Source: Afipia sp.
GTDB taxonomy: Bacteria > Pseudomonadota > Alphaproteobacteria > Rhizobiales > Xanthobacteraceae
Direction: 5' to 3'
DNA length: 64,000 nucleotides
Assembly (NCBI GenBank): GCA_016201045.1
Contig: JACQDM010000010.1
Coordinates: forward strand, 62,001-126,000
Part shown: in pieces, positions 34,801-41,970 of the stretch
Layout: every line of letters starts with the position of its first letter
Numbering within the stretch: position 1 is the stretch's first letter
The notes under the pieces: model-generated
What the model was told of the DNA's origin: nothing
The model's input: the letters and a program-made list of their open reading frames with translations, nothing else
The model's database searches: none
Translations under genes and position numbers: made by a program

Positions 34801-35338
34801 TCCACTTGATGGCGACTACACAGTAGCCAATCTAAGCGCAGCCTTTGTGCAAGGCGTCGTCTACACGCCAACAAGTGTCTCACCAGATGGCAACGACAAA
34901 GTCACGGTGACAGTTACCGATAATACTGGCCTTAGCGACACGCTGAATTTTGTATTTCAGCAAAACGGGCCCGGCAGCGCGACGCTAATCGGTACAACCG
35001 GCAAAGACATCATCTTCTCGACGGAAGGAAGCGACACTCTCACTGGTCTTGCGGGTAGCGACAATTTCGAATTCAAGATCGGCTCTGCACACGACACGGT
35101 TACCGATTTCGAGACGGGGATCGACCATATCGTTCTGAACGACTATCCCGCTCCGTTCACGCAAGGCAATGCGGCGTCGTTCTCATCCTGGATCAACACC
35201 AGCGGCGCGATCTTACAGACTGGAAGCGACGTCACCATCGACCTCAACCCGCTTAACGCAGGTCATGACACCATCCTGCTGCAGAATGTTCTGAAGGCAA
35301 ATCTTTCGATGAACGATTTTATTCTTCATCCCGCGTAA
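31880..35338 (+). CDS. large FecR/cadherin-repeat RTX-type secreted protein
   Basis: This 1152-residue protein lacks an N-terminal signal peptide. A FecR-like domain (about 127-250) contains GHVMKLTGSASVIRNGVTVELNVGDAVLKGDVVQTGSDTSIAMTLSDGSAFGMTSNARM and ETPVATMGIRGT. Five cadherin/VCBS-like repeats of about 100 residues (about 394-913) alternate in two types. A C-terminal RTX-like region (GTTGKDIIFSTEGSDTLTGLAGSDNF, then HDTVTDFETGIDHIVLND) is typical of type I secretion substrates. It is probably exported by a type I system and works as a surface or biofilm adhesin; no type I secretion genes are nearby. The GTG start at 31880 has no clear ribosome-binding site, so a GTG at 31901 is possible. 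Confidence 0.78.
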   Translation: MRFQKALVNFSGPFIPDLHLATAAPLGAELFLFAPNDAASANAYADTIVVPDKHLLFTGDYQRTGNDLVLFAQDQKYVIHDYFRGEKRAALVSEDGATVPAHVIAALTGHVQYAQAAAPDATQVVGHVMKLTGSASVIRNGVTVELNVGDAVLKGDVVQTGSDTSIAMTLSDGSAFGMTSNARMVLNEMVYDPNGSSNSSFISLVQGTVTFVAGQTAKNGNMRVETPVATMGIRGTAVLFKANAVTGTVEVSLGVEPDPNNPSGPGHVGSLVFYNNTTGALIGTMSAAGRVTVFSPSGQGQPVTATEYQKSPDQAFADRILFKEVFQLYFPNVNFDDSKPKSTDHPRTDIGIPPTVITKTVTETDAGHATTTITITATNPDTHKTVDVAIVFVNHAPFSGTNNYFTVHEDDAPFTFSLLTGAYDIDPGAVIHAVNINPPVNPGVTVHGDSIVFDPGAAIFQQLYEGELGVFTVAYDIIDEFGAYANTHKFVNFTVIGVNDKPIAGVAAVGTVNEESHLTLDLLLGAYDIDNGDSVHVANISTLPAGITLTTRYLGVDAADPAYDSLAKGESVHYVIDYDIADNYGGLTHQQANVTINGINDAPLSGANYYFSVAEDDASFSFNLLSGASDVDHGAVLHAININPPVNPGVTVNGDSIVFDPGAADFQQLHDGEQGVITVAYDIVDEFGATASTHKFVEFTVTGVNDNPVAGAPVVGVVNEDGNISVDLLLGSYDVDNSDTVHISNLAALPAGLTFSSGRYIGIDAADLAYDHLAQGHSAHFVINYDLADNYGGITHTSADITINGTNDAPVSGSNLLYSVTEDDAPFTVDLLSGTSDVDDGAVLSAININPPVSPGVTLNGHMLTFDPGAYDFQSLVAGEPAVITVAYDIQDEFGATASTHKFVKITITGTDETAPTLSADNASTAEIGDGSPSLPYGTTKVFGVTLTDPDASIHNETVTASANFGSITKSDGNPLDGDYTVANLSAAFVQGVVYTPTSVSPDGNDKVTVTVTDNTGLSDTLNFVFQQNGPGSATLIGTTGKDIIFSTEGSDTLTGLAGSDNFEFKIGSAHDTVTDFETGIDHIVLNDYPAPFTQGNAASFSSWINTSGAILQTGSDVTIDLNPLNAGHDTILLQNVLKANLSMNDFILHPA
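33059..34618 (+). repeat. five alternating cadherin-like repeats (A-B-A-B-A)
   Basis: Type A units (about 33059-33376, 33690-33996, 34311-34618) contain EDDA-F-F-LL-GA-D, NINPPV-PGVT, FDPGA and AYDI-DEFGA. Type B units (33376-33690, 33996-34311) contain DLLLG-YD-DN, LPAG-T, DAAD-AYD-LA and YD-ADNYGG-TH. The regular order points to duplication of an A-B pair of about 620 bp rather than of single repeats. Confidence 0.75.
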
Positions 35339-35401
35339 CTGGTCAAATAGCGAAGTACGCTGCGACGTGACGCGCGCAGCTTATTAGACGGGCAAATAGT
35401 A

Positions 35402-35417
35402 TTGGTGAGCGCGGAGG
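35402..35417 (-). repeat. tRNA-Lys 3'-end copy (att-like direct repeat, middle)
   Basis: The 16 bases TTGGTGAGCGCGGAGG match the tRNA-Lys 3' end at 37509-37524 and the copy at 31506. The following 100 bp share AAGGTGCGGGC and GCTTTGAAGC with the stretch after the left copy, so the repeated unit is longer than the core. It separates the two cargo genes of the putative island. Confidence 0.65.
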
Positions 35418-35616
35418 TTGTAATTTCCGATCATACTTCCAATGGCTTACGCCAAGGTGCGGGCGAAAATGTTGCTTTGAAGCTTAAAGGTTATTTTGGC
35501 GCGCGCCCTCACCTTGCCTGCCGTTGAAGCCCAATCTCTTCGCCGTCTCAGGCTTGAACCTCGCCTCGTCAAAGTTAAACTAACTCCCGTACTCACTCAT
35601 TTTTTCGAGGATTTGT

Positions 35617-37440
35617 TTGCGAATAAGGGCCGCACTCGCTGCAAGTGCCATTCTGGTGATGACGCACGTTTCGGCATTTGCCGAAAAGCGCATTGCACTT
35701 GTCGTTGGCAACTCCGACTATGTGAACGTCCCGAAACTCGAAAATCCAAAAAACGATGCGAAGCTGATGGCCGACACGCTGCGTGGCCTCGGTTTTTCGC
35801 TCGTTGGCGATCGTGCACAACTTAATCTCGACAAGCCGTCCTTCGATCTCGCCGTTCAAAAATTTGGCGACCAGCTTCAAGGAGCCGATGTCGGCCTTTT
35901 CTATTACGCCGGACATGGCGTCCAAATACGAGGCGCGAACTACCTGATTCCCGTCGGCGCAAATCCCACCAAGGAAGCCGATGTCGATTTCCAAATGCTG
36001 GACACCAATTTTGTCATGCGGCAGATGGAAAGTTCGGGTGCAAAGCTCAATCTCGTCATTCTCGACGCTTGCCGTAACAACCCCCTGGGCGGGCGCGGCC
36101 TGCGTTCGACCGACGCTGGACTAGCTCAAATGCGCGCCCCGGAAGGCACGCTGATTTCGTTTGCGACGCAGCCCGGCAATGTTGCGCAGGACGGAGCAGA
36201 CGGAAATAGCCCTTACACAAAGGCCCTCGCCGCGACGATGAAGAAGCCGGGTTTGGATATTTTCCGCGCCCTCAACGAGGTGGGCCTGGAAGTCGCAAAA
36301 TCGACTGGCAGCAGCCAGCAACCGTGGGTATCAGCCTCCCCGATCCGTGGCGATTTCTACTTCACGCCGCCAACGGCAGGCTCGGATTCGGACTTGCAGG
36401 CGCAACTGCGAAAACTCGAGGAACAACTTAAAAAGCAAGACGAACCAAAAGTCGCATTCGGCATTCCTTCGCCGGCTGGCGTGCTGCCAAAGCCAAGCTC
36501 TGGATGTAGCGGCGTAGCTGTCGTCTCGCTCAATTCGCGTGCCGCGCAACCATTGTCAGCTGGCGAGGAATGCTCGCTCAAAGCCAAGGATGTTTTCAAG
36601 GAATGCGACGGCTGCCCGGAAATGGTCGTGGTACCAGTCGGTATTTTCACCATGGGGTCGCCGAGTAACGAGGCCGGGCGCGACGACAACGAGGGTCCGC
36701 AGCGCCAGGTGACTATTGGAAAAGCATTTGCTGCCGGAAAATTCGAGGTGACGCTCGATCAGTTTGCCGCTTTCATAAAGGACGCCGGCTACACTCCCAA
36801 AATAGAGTGCAACGTATATCTGGGCAGCAGCAGAGATCGAAAAACTTTCAACTGGGATGTAACAAATTCATGGCGTGACGGGAACAAGCAAACTGGATCG
36901 CATCCAGTCACCTGCATAGGTTGGCTCGACGCCAAGGCTTATGTGGAATGGTTGTCACGCAAGACCAAAATGAACTATCGGCTGCTGACGGAGTCAGAAT
37001 GGGAATATGCGGCCCGTGCTGGGACGACGAGCAGCTACAGCTTCGGTGACGACAAAAGCAATCTATGCACATATGCCAACATTGCGGATCAGACATACAA
37101 GCGTTCAAGCGTCGGTAAAAATGAGGACATTGAACAGTGTAGCGATGGCTATGCTTTCGCCGCACCTGTAGGCAAATATCTGGCCAACGCGTTTGGCCTC
37201 TATGATATGCACGGTAACGTGCGCGAATGGACAGAGGATTGCTGGAACGAGAATTACGATGGTGCCCCAACCGATGGTACTGCGTGGAACAGCGGGACCT
37301 GCAGTAACCGAGTCCAGCGCGGCGGCAACTGGAATTATGACGGTGGGTCTAGCCGATCAGCCGCTCGCACGTATGGTCTCATCCAAGGTAGCGGTTACAA
37401 TTTCATTGGCTTTCGTGTCGCGAGAACGTTGAAGCAGTGA
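35617..37440 (+). CDS. secreted caspase-SUMF1 (formylglycine-generating-enzyme-like) fusion protein
   Basis: This 607-residue protein has a signal peptide (residues 1-22, ending SAFAE). A caspase p20 domain (24-250) carries His100 in LFYYAGHG and Cys152 in LDACRNNPL. A short coiled coil (QLRKLEEQLKK) is followed by a SUMF1/FGE-sulfatase domain (about 335-606) with VPVGIFTMGSPSNEAGRDDNEGPQ, RLLTESEWEYAARAG, LYDMHGNVREWTEDCW and RGGNW...FRVAR. TTG start with GAGGA about six bases upstream. The two domains are often paired in bacterial caspase-like proteins, where SUMF1 modules may bind partners rather than make formylglycine. It is the only gene between two tRNA-Lys 3'-end copies. Confidence 0.82.
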   Translation: MRIRAALAASAILVMTHVSAFAEKRIALVVGNSDYVNVPKLENPKNDAKLMADTLRGLGFSLVGDRAQLNLDKPSFDLAVQKFGDQLQGADVGLFYYAGHGVQIRGANYLIPVGANPTKEADVDFQMLDTNFVMRQMESSGAKLNLVILDACRNNPLGGRGLRSTDAGLAQMRAPEGTLISFATQPGNVAQDGADGNSPYTKALAATMKKPGLDIFRALNEVGLEVAKSTGSSQQPWVSASPIRGDFYFTPPTAGSDSDLQAQLRKLEEQLKKQDEPKVAFGIPSPAGVLPKPSSGCSGVAVVSLNSRAAQPLSAGEECSLKAKDVFKECDGCPEMVVVPVGIFTMGSPSNEAGRDDNEGPQRQVTIGKAFAAGKFEVTLDQFAAFIKDAGYTPKIECNVYLGSSRDRKTFNWDVTNSWRDGNKQTGSHPVTCIGWLDAKAYVEWLSRKTKMNYRLLTESEWEYAARAGTTSSYSFGDDKSNLCTYANIADQTYKRSSVGKNEDIEQCSDGYAFAAPVGKYLANAFGLYDMHGNVREWTEDCWNENYDGAPTDGTAWNSGTCSNRVQRGGNWNYDGGSSRSAARTYGLIQGSGYNFIGFRVARTLKQ

Positions 37441-37509
37441 GATTTTGATCCCTTACGCTCGCGCGGCTTTGGGCACAGCCGCCGGACTTGCTTTCGATAT
37501 GAAGAATTT

Positions 37510-37585
37510 TGGTGAGCGCGGAGGGACTCGAACCCTCGACCCCATGATTAAAAGTCACGTGCTCTACCGCCTGAGCTACGCGCTC
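37510..37585 (-). tRNA. tRNA-Lys (anticodon TTT)
   Basis: The minus strand folds as a complete tRNA: acceptor GAGCGCG/CGCGCTC, TAGCTCAGGCGGTAGAGCA D-arm, anticodon loop CTTTTAA (anticodon TTT, lysine), T-arm GAGGGTTCGAGTCCCTC, discriminator A and an encoded CCA. Its 3' end is repeated at 35402 and 31506, marking it as an integration target. Confidence 0.95.
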
Positions 37586-37733
37586 ACTCGGGCCGGTGTG
37601 TAGGGGCCGCCTCCCCAAGGGTCAAGGCCGCCGCCCCTTGGTTCAACTGCGCATTTTCGCTTCCGGTTCCGTGCCTTGACAAATGGAACAAAACATGAAC
37701 AATGCCAGGCCCAATTTGATCGGGAGATACGCG

Positions 37734-37985
37734 ATGACCGATGTGACCTATTACGTGGCTCTGCCCTTCACCGAGGATGGCGACGGCGGGGTTTCGCCCG
37801 GCGCGGCCGAGGAGTTTCAGGGACCGTCGCACGCGATGCGCCGTGCCGAGGCGTTGGCGCGGATGCCGGGCGTCATCGGTGCGGTGGCGTTCAGCCGTTC
37901 GGGCGATCCGATGATCGGCGAATTCAAGGATGCGACCGTGCTGCGCGCGTTCGGCAATGTGCCTTCGGATCTGAGCGGAATGTGA
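37734..37985 (+). CDS. conserved hypothetical protein
   Basis: This 83-residue cytoplasmic protein (MTDVTYYVALPFTEDGDGGV...) contains an Ala/Arg helix AMRRAEALARMPGVIGAVAFSRSGDPMIGEFKDA and ends LRAFGNVPSDLSGM. Similar small proteins are frequent in Bradyrhizobium-type genomes but have no known role. GGGAGA precedes the ATG at 37734 by seven bases; the longer in-frame starts at 37683 and 37695 have none. Confidence 0.65.
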   Translation: MTDVTYYVALPFTEDGDGGVSPGAAEEFQGPSHAMRRAEALARMPGVIGAVAFSRSGDPMIGEFKDATVLRAFGNVPSDLSGM

Positions 37986-38004
37986 GCGCAGACGGGCGCG
38001 ACAG

Positions 38005-38157
38005 CTACATCCGCTTGTCTTCTTCTTCCTTTATCTCGTCCTCGCTGACGCTTCGCTTGGGCGTCGCGATATCGCCGTCGTCGTAAAGATCGTCGGCGTT
38101 GTCCTTCTGCGGCCGTTTCCGCTCTGGCGTTTTCGGTTTCTTGTCCTTGCCGCTCAT
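38005..38157 (-). CDS. small charged hypothetical protein
   Basis: This 50-codon ORF encodes a highly charged, probably disordered protein (MSGKDKKPKTPERKRPQKDN, then ADDLYDDGDIATPKRSVSEDEIKEEEDKRM). GAGGAT lies nine bases before its ATG. It fills part of the 313-bp gap between two plus-strand genes; the rest of that gap holds only a short hairpin (ATGACG/CGTCAT at 38201-38218). No family recognised. Confidence 0.5.
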   Translation of the reverse strand: MSGKDKKPKTPERKRPQKDNADDLYDDGDIATPKRSVSEDEIKEEEDKRM

Positions 38158-38298
38158 AGCGCACGTATCCTCACAATTCTTGGCCGGCGCGAAGCCGAAA
38201 ATGACGCATAATCGTCATGCGGCGATTGCCGGTGGTATCCTCTTGATGTCTGCTATCGTAGCGCAATCCGGCCTCCGGCCAGAATTGAAATTTCTCAC

Positions 38299-39216
38299 AT
38301 GGCTGATCCAGATCAAAACGCCGTTCAGGATTTCGACGTCCCCGTCCCCTACATGCAGCGGACGCGCGATTACTATCTCGCCATCGGTTACGACACCCCC
38401 TATCGCTGGGCGCACAATGTCGCGGCACCGTTTCAGCCGCTGAAAAAGCCGCTGGCGCAATCGCGTGTCGCGCTGATCACGACGGCCGCGCGTTTCGATC
38501 CCACGAAGGGCGATCAGGGACCGGGGGCGGCTTACAACGGCAGCGCGAAGTTCTACTCGGTCTATGACGGCGATACGGCGCAGGATCACGACCTGCGGAT
38601 TTCCCACATCGCCTACGACCGCAAGCACACGAGTGCTGCCGACATCAACACCTGGTTTCCGCTCGCACAGATGCGGCGGCTTGCGGCGGATGGCCATTTT
38701 CAGCTCGCGCCGCGTTTTTTCGGCGCACCGACCAATCGCAGCCATCGGGTGACGATGGACACCGACGCGCCGGAAATTCTCGCGCGCTGCAAGGCCGACA
38801 ATATCGATGCCGCCGTGCTGGTACCGAACTGCCCGGTCTGCCATCAGACCACGGCGCTGGTCGCGCGGCATCTGGAAGCGAACGGCATTTCGACCGTCGT
38901 CATGGGCTGCGCCAAAGACATCGTCGAGCACGCCGCTGCGCCAAGATTTCTGTTCAGCGATTTTCCGCTCGGCAATTCCGCCGGAAAGCCTCTCGACATC
39001 GCCTCGCAGGCGCTTACTATCGAACTCGCGCTGAAGGTTCTCGAAACCGCGCCCGCCCCGCAGACCACGGTGCAATCGCCGCTGCGCTGGAACGCAGACG
39101 CCTCATGGAAGCTCGACTACAACAATGTCGAGCGCATGTCGGCTGAGGATCTGGCGAAACGCCGCCGCGATTTCGACGCGCAGAAGGAAGCGGCGCGCGT
39201 CAATCGCGTGGCCTGA
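38299..39216 (+). CDS. GrdB-like protein (glycine/sarcosine/betaine reductase B family, non-Sec)
   Basis: This 305-residue cytoplasmic protein contains VPVPYMQRTRDYYLAIGYDTPYRWAH, NTWFPLAQMR, PTNRSHRVTMDTDAPEI, AVLVPNCPVCHQTTALVARHLEANGISTVVMGCAKDIVE and FSDFPLGNSAGKPLD. This matches the pattern of aerobic relatives of the glycine/betaine reductase selenoprotein B family. True GrdB proteins use a selenocysteine; here the only obvious redox motif is CPVC, with no in-frame TGA. The anaerobic reductase partners are absent, so a reductase role is doubtful and the actual reaction is unknown. Confidence 0.6.
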   Translation: MADPDQNAVQDFDVPVPYMQRTRDYYLAIGYDTPYRWAHNVAAPFQPLKKPLAQSRVALITTAARFDPTKGDQGPGAAYNGSAKFYSVYDGDTAQDHDLRISHIAYDRKHTSAADINTWFPLAQMRRLAADGHFQLAPRFFGAPTNRSHRVTMDTDAPEILARCKADNIDAAVLVPNCPVCHQTTALVARHLEANGISTVVMGCAKDIVEHAAAPRFLFSDFPLGNSAGKPLDIASQALTIELALKVLETAPAPQTTVQSPLRWNADASWKLDYNNVERMSAEDLAKRRRDFDAQKEAARVNRVA

Positions 39217-39459
39217 TCAAGTCAGTCCCGCAGCCTTTCTCAGCGCGACGTTGATGCGGTCCTGCCAGCCTGCTCCGCCCTCCTGAAAATGCTCCAGCAC
39301 GTCCTGATCGATCCGCAACGTGACCTGCTCCTTCACGCCCGGTAGCGCGGTTTTCTTCGGCAGTTCTTCGACCGGCTTGATCGTCACCTTCTTGAAGGCA
39401 TTCTCGGCTTCGGTCTTTGCGTCGCTCAACGTGCGCGGACGGCGTGGCGGCTGTGACAT
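39217..39459 (-). CDS. BrnA-like antitoxin-domain protein (orphan)
   Basis: This 80-residue protein has a disordered Arg/Pro start and the C-terminal segment EQVTLRIDQDVLEHFQEGGAGWQDRINVALRKAAGL, characteristic of the BrnA antitoxin ribbon-helix-helix family. No BrnT toxin ORF is next to it. It begins two bases after the cysK stop on the same strand and is probably cotranscribed with cysK, so it may now be a stand-alone DNA-binding protein. Confidence 0.7.
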   Translation of the reverse strand: MSQPPRRPRTLSDAKTEAENAFKKVTIKPVEELPKKTALPGVKEQVTLRIDQDVLEHFQEGGAGWQDRINVALRKAAGLT

Positions 39460-39461
39460 CG

Positions 39462-40412
39462 TCAGATTCCTTCAAACAATGCGGTCGACAGATAGCGTTC
39501 GGAGAACGACGGCACGATGGCGAGAATGGTTTTGCCGCTATTGTCCGGCCGCTTGCCAAGTTCGATCGCGGCGGCAATCGCAGCGCCCGATGAAATGCCG
39601 CCGGGGATTCCCTCCATCCGCGCCAGCGCGCGCGAGGTCTCAATCGCGGTCGCGCTGTTGATCTTGACGATCTCATCGATCACCGAACGATCCAGAATGT
39701 CCGGCACGAAGCCTGCGCCGATGTCCTGAATCTTGTGCGGCGTATGCGTCCCGCCGGACAGCACCGGGCTTTCCTCCGGCTCGACTGCGACAACGCGCAG
39801 CGACGGCTTGCGCGGCTTCAGCACCTGTCCGACGCCCGTGATCGTGCCGCCGGTGCCGACGCCAGCCACGAACACGTCGATATTGCCGCCGGTGTCGTTC
39901 CAGATTTCCTCGGCGGTGGTGCGGCGATGGATTTCCGGATTGGCGAGGTTCTTGAACTGCTGCGGCATCGCCGAATTCGGCGTGGTGCGGATCAATTCCT
40001 CTGCCGTCGCAATCGCGCCTTTCATGCCTTGAGCCGCCGGCGTGAGCACGATCTCCGCGCCGAGAAACGCCAGCATCTTGCGCCGCTCGATCGACATCGA
40101 TTCCGGCATCAAGAGTTTCAGCCGGTAGCCGCGTGCCGCGGCGACGAACGCCAACGCAATGCCGGTATTGCCCGATGTCGGCTCGATCAGCACCGTGTCG
40201 GCGTTGATGACGCCCGCCTTTTCCATTGCGATGATCATCGCAGCACCGATGCGGTCCTTCACGCTCGCCGCCGGATTGAAATATTCCAGCTTGGCCAAAA
40301 TCGTTGCCTTCGCGCCGCGCTGCTGCGGAAGCCGATTGAGCCGCACGATGGGCGTGTCTCCCGTTGCAGCAACGATGCTGTCGTAAATTCGTCCACGCCC
40401 CGGCTTGTCCAT
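39462..40412 (-). CDS. cysK: cysteine synthase A (O-acetylserine sulfhydrylase)
   Basis: This 316-residue PLP enzyme makes cysteine from O-acetylserine and sulphide. Lys52 in [10 protein letters not shown] is the Schiff-base lysine, [19 protein letters not shown] binds substrate, and [16 protein letters not shown] holds the PLP phosphate. The length is that of standard CysK. GGAGAG lies five bases before the ATG. The downstream BrnA-like ORF is in the same transcript. Confidence 0.93.
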   Translation of the reverse strand: MDKPGRGRIYDSIVAATGDTPIVRLNRLPQQRGAKATILAKLEYFNPAASVKDRIGAAMIIAMEKAGVINADTVLIEPTSGNTGIALAFVAAARGYRLKLLMPESMSIERRKMLAFLGAEIVLTPAAQGMKGAIATAEELIRTTPNSAMPQQFKNLANPEIHRRTTAEEIWNDTGGNIDVFVAGVGTGGTITGVGQVLKPRKPSLRVVAVEPEESPVLSGGTHTPHKIQDIGAGFVPDILDRSVIDEIVKINSATAIETSRALARMEGIPGGISSGAAIAAAIELGKRPDNSGKTILAIVPSFSERYLSTALFEGI

Positions 40413-40612
40413 AAAACTCTCCGAAATTTGATTCCACGCGATGCAAAATGCCCCGCGCGTGACCGTTGCAAACTAACGATTATTCGTTCCGAGGAAAACG
40501 CTGCATTACAGCAAATCCGATATCGCAAAAGGAACGCATTTGTGTTGCGACACGGTCAAACTTCCGAGTGTATGGTTCATCCATCGCATCGTGATTCACA
40601 AGGGAGGCCGGG

Positions 40613-40819
40613 ATGCCAGCAATCGCTGAATTTCAATCGGACCTGCCGCTGCGTGCGCAACCGCTGAGTCGCAAGCCGATCTGCAAGATCTGCTCCGACC
40701 AGATGATCTCTGCGGAAGCGTCGGTTTTGTCCGAAACGGAAGTGAGCTATCTGTGGAGTTGCGACACCTGCGGCTACGGTTTCGTGACCGTGCACAAAAT
40801 CAAGCCGGTCTGTAACTGA
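40613..40819 (+). CDS. small zinc-ribbon hypothetical protein
   Basis: This 68-residue protein has two CxxC pairs, ICKICSDQM and SCDTCGYGF, about 25 residues apart, as in zinc ribbons. GGGAGG lies five bases before the ATG at 40613. It has no catalytic residues visible and ends seven bases before the convergent tgt stop. Function unknown. Confidence 0.65.
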   Translation: MPAIAEFQSDLPLRAQPLSRKPICKICSDQMISAEASVLSETEVSYLWSCDTCGYGFVTVHKIKPVCN

Positions 40820-40825
40820 CGCCTA

Positions 40826-41956
40826 TCACCGCGGCGGAATGTCGCCGCGCGACCAGTTTTCGCGCGTCTGTGCGCGATATGCCTCGAACGATTTCGCGGC
40901 CACGGCCTCGCGAATGCCGCTCATCAAGTACTGATAGTAGGCGATGTTGATTTCCGACAGCAGCATCGCGCCGAGCGCTTCGTCCGACTTGACGAGATGA
41001 TGAAGATAGGCGCGTGAATAGTTGCGCGTGGACGGCCAGCTACTCTCCTCGTCGAGCGGACGCGGATCGTCCGCATGGCGCGCATTGCGCAGATTGATGA
41101 CACCGCGGCGCGTGAAGGCATGGCCGTGCCGGCCGTTGCGCGTCGGAAGCACGCAATCGAACATATCGATGCCGCGCGCGACCGCTTCCAGAATATCCTC
41201 CGGTGTGCCGACGCCCATCAAATAGCGCGGGCGATCTGTCGGCAAAAGCGGCGCGACCTCCTCGATCATCGCCAGCATGACCTCTTGCGGCTCGCCGACC
41301 GCAAGCCCGCCGATGGCGTATCCGTGAAATCCGATCTCGATGAGTTGACGCGCGCTTTCGCGGCGAAGTTCAGGAATGTCGCCGCCCTGCCCGATGCCGA
41401 ATAGCATGGTGCCCTCCGGCGCAGTCTCGAAGACCCTCTTGCTGCGTTCCGCCCAGCGGATCGACAATTGCATCGCGCGCTCGATGTCGGTGCGCTCCGC
41501 AGGAAGCCGCACGCACTCGTCAAGCTGCATGGCGATGTCCGAACCGAGAAGCCGCTGAATTTCGATCGCGCGCTCCGGCGTGAGTTCGTATTTGTTGCCG
41601 TCGATATGCGACGAGAACGTCACGCCCTGCTCCGTCACCTTCCTCAGCTTCGCCAGCGACATCACCTGGAAACCGCCGGAGTCGGTCAGCATCGGTCCGT
41701 TCCAGCCGGTGAATTTTTGCAGGCCGCCGAGCACTGCGATGCGTTCGGCGGTCGGGCGCAGCATCAGATGATAGGTGTTGCCGAGGACGATGTCGGCACC
41801 GGCGTCGCGAATCTCGCGCCAGTGAATGCCCTTCATCGCGCCAGCCGTGCCGACCGGCATGAAGGCCGGCGTGCGCACGATGCCGTGCGGCGTCAAAAGT
41901 TCGCCGGTGCGCGCCGCGCCGTCCTGCGCGTGAAGGGTGAAATGGTTCGCGAGCAT
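40826..41956 (-). CDS. tgt: tRNA-guanine transglycosylase (queuosine synthesis)
   Basis: This 376-residue enzyme exchanges the wobble guanine of GUN anticodons for preQ1. Landmarks include [27 protein letters not shown] (catalytic Asp), [12 protein letters not shown] and [32 protein letters not shown] (nucleophile Asp in MFDCVLPTR). The bacterial zinc-ligand region is slightly modified in the C-terminus. It lies 14 bp after queA on the same strand, forming the usual queA-tgt operon. Confidence 0.95.
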   Translation of the reverse strand: MLANHFTLHAQDGAARTGELLTPHGIVRTPAFMPVGTAGAMKGIHWREIRDAGADIVLGNTYHLMLRPTAERIAVLGGLQKFTGWNGPMLTDSGGFQVMSLAKLRKVTEQGVTFSSHIDGNKYELTPERAIEIQRLLGSDIAMQLDECVRLPAERTDIERAMQLSIRWAERSKRVFETAPEGTMLFGIGQGGDIPELRRESARQLIEIGFHGYAIGGLAVGEPQEVMLAMIEEVAPLLPTDRPRYLMGVGTPEDILEAVARGIDMFDCVLPTRNGRHGHAFTRRGVINLRNARHADDPRPLDEESSWPSTRNYSRAYLHHLVKSDEALGAMLLSEINIAYYQYLMSGIREAVAAKSFEAYRAQTRENWSRGDIPPR

Positions 41957-41970
41957 TTTCGCTTTATGGG

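Larger units (their letters stand above)
31506..37526. mobile_element. putative tandem genomic island at tRNA-Lys, no integrase visible
   Basis: Two modules, 31506-35401 and 35402-37508, are each bounded by copies of the tRNA-Lys 3' end, and the last copy is the intact tRNA gene. Each module holds one large accessory gene: the FecR/cadherin RTX protein and the caspase-SUMF1 fusion. By eye the DNA is less GC-rich than the core genes around it. There is no integrase, transposase or transfer gene, so the element would be a remnant or a cargo-only insertion. The boundaries are directly visible; mobility is inferred. Confidence 0.45.

Noticed and set aside
31506-37526. Integrase or transposase within the tRNA-flanked region
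   Set aside because: I looked for long ORFs with recombinase features on both strands and found only the two cargo genes and shadows.
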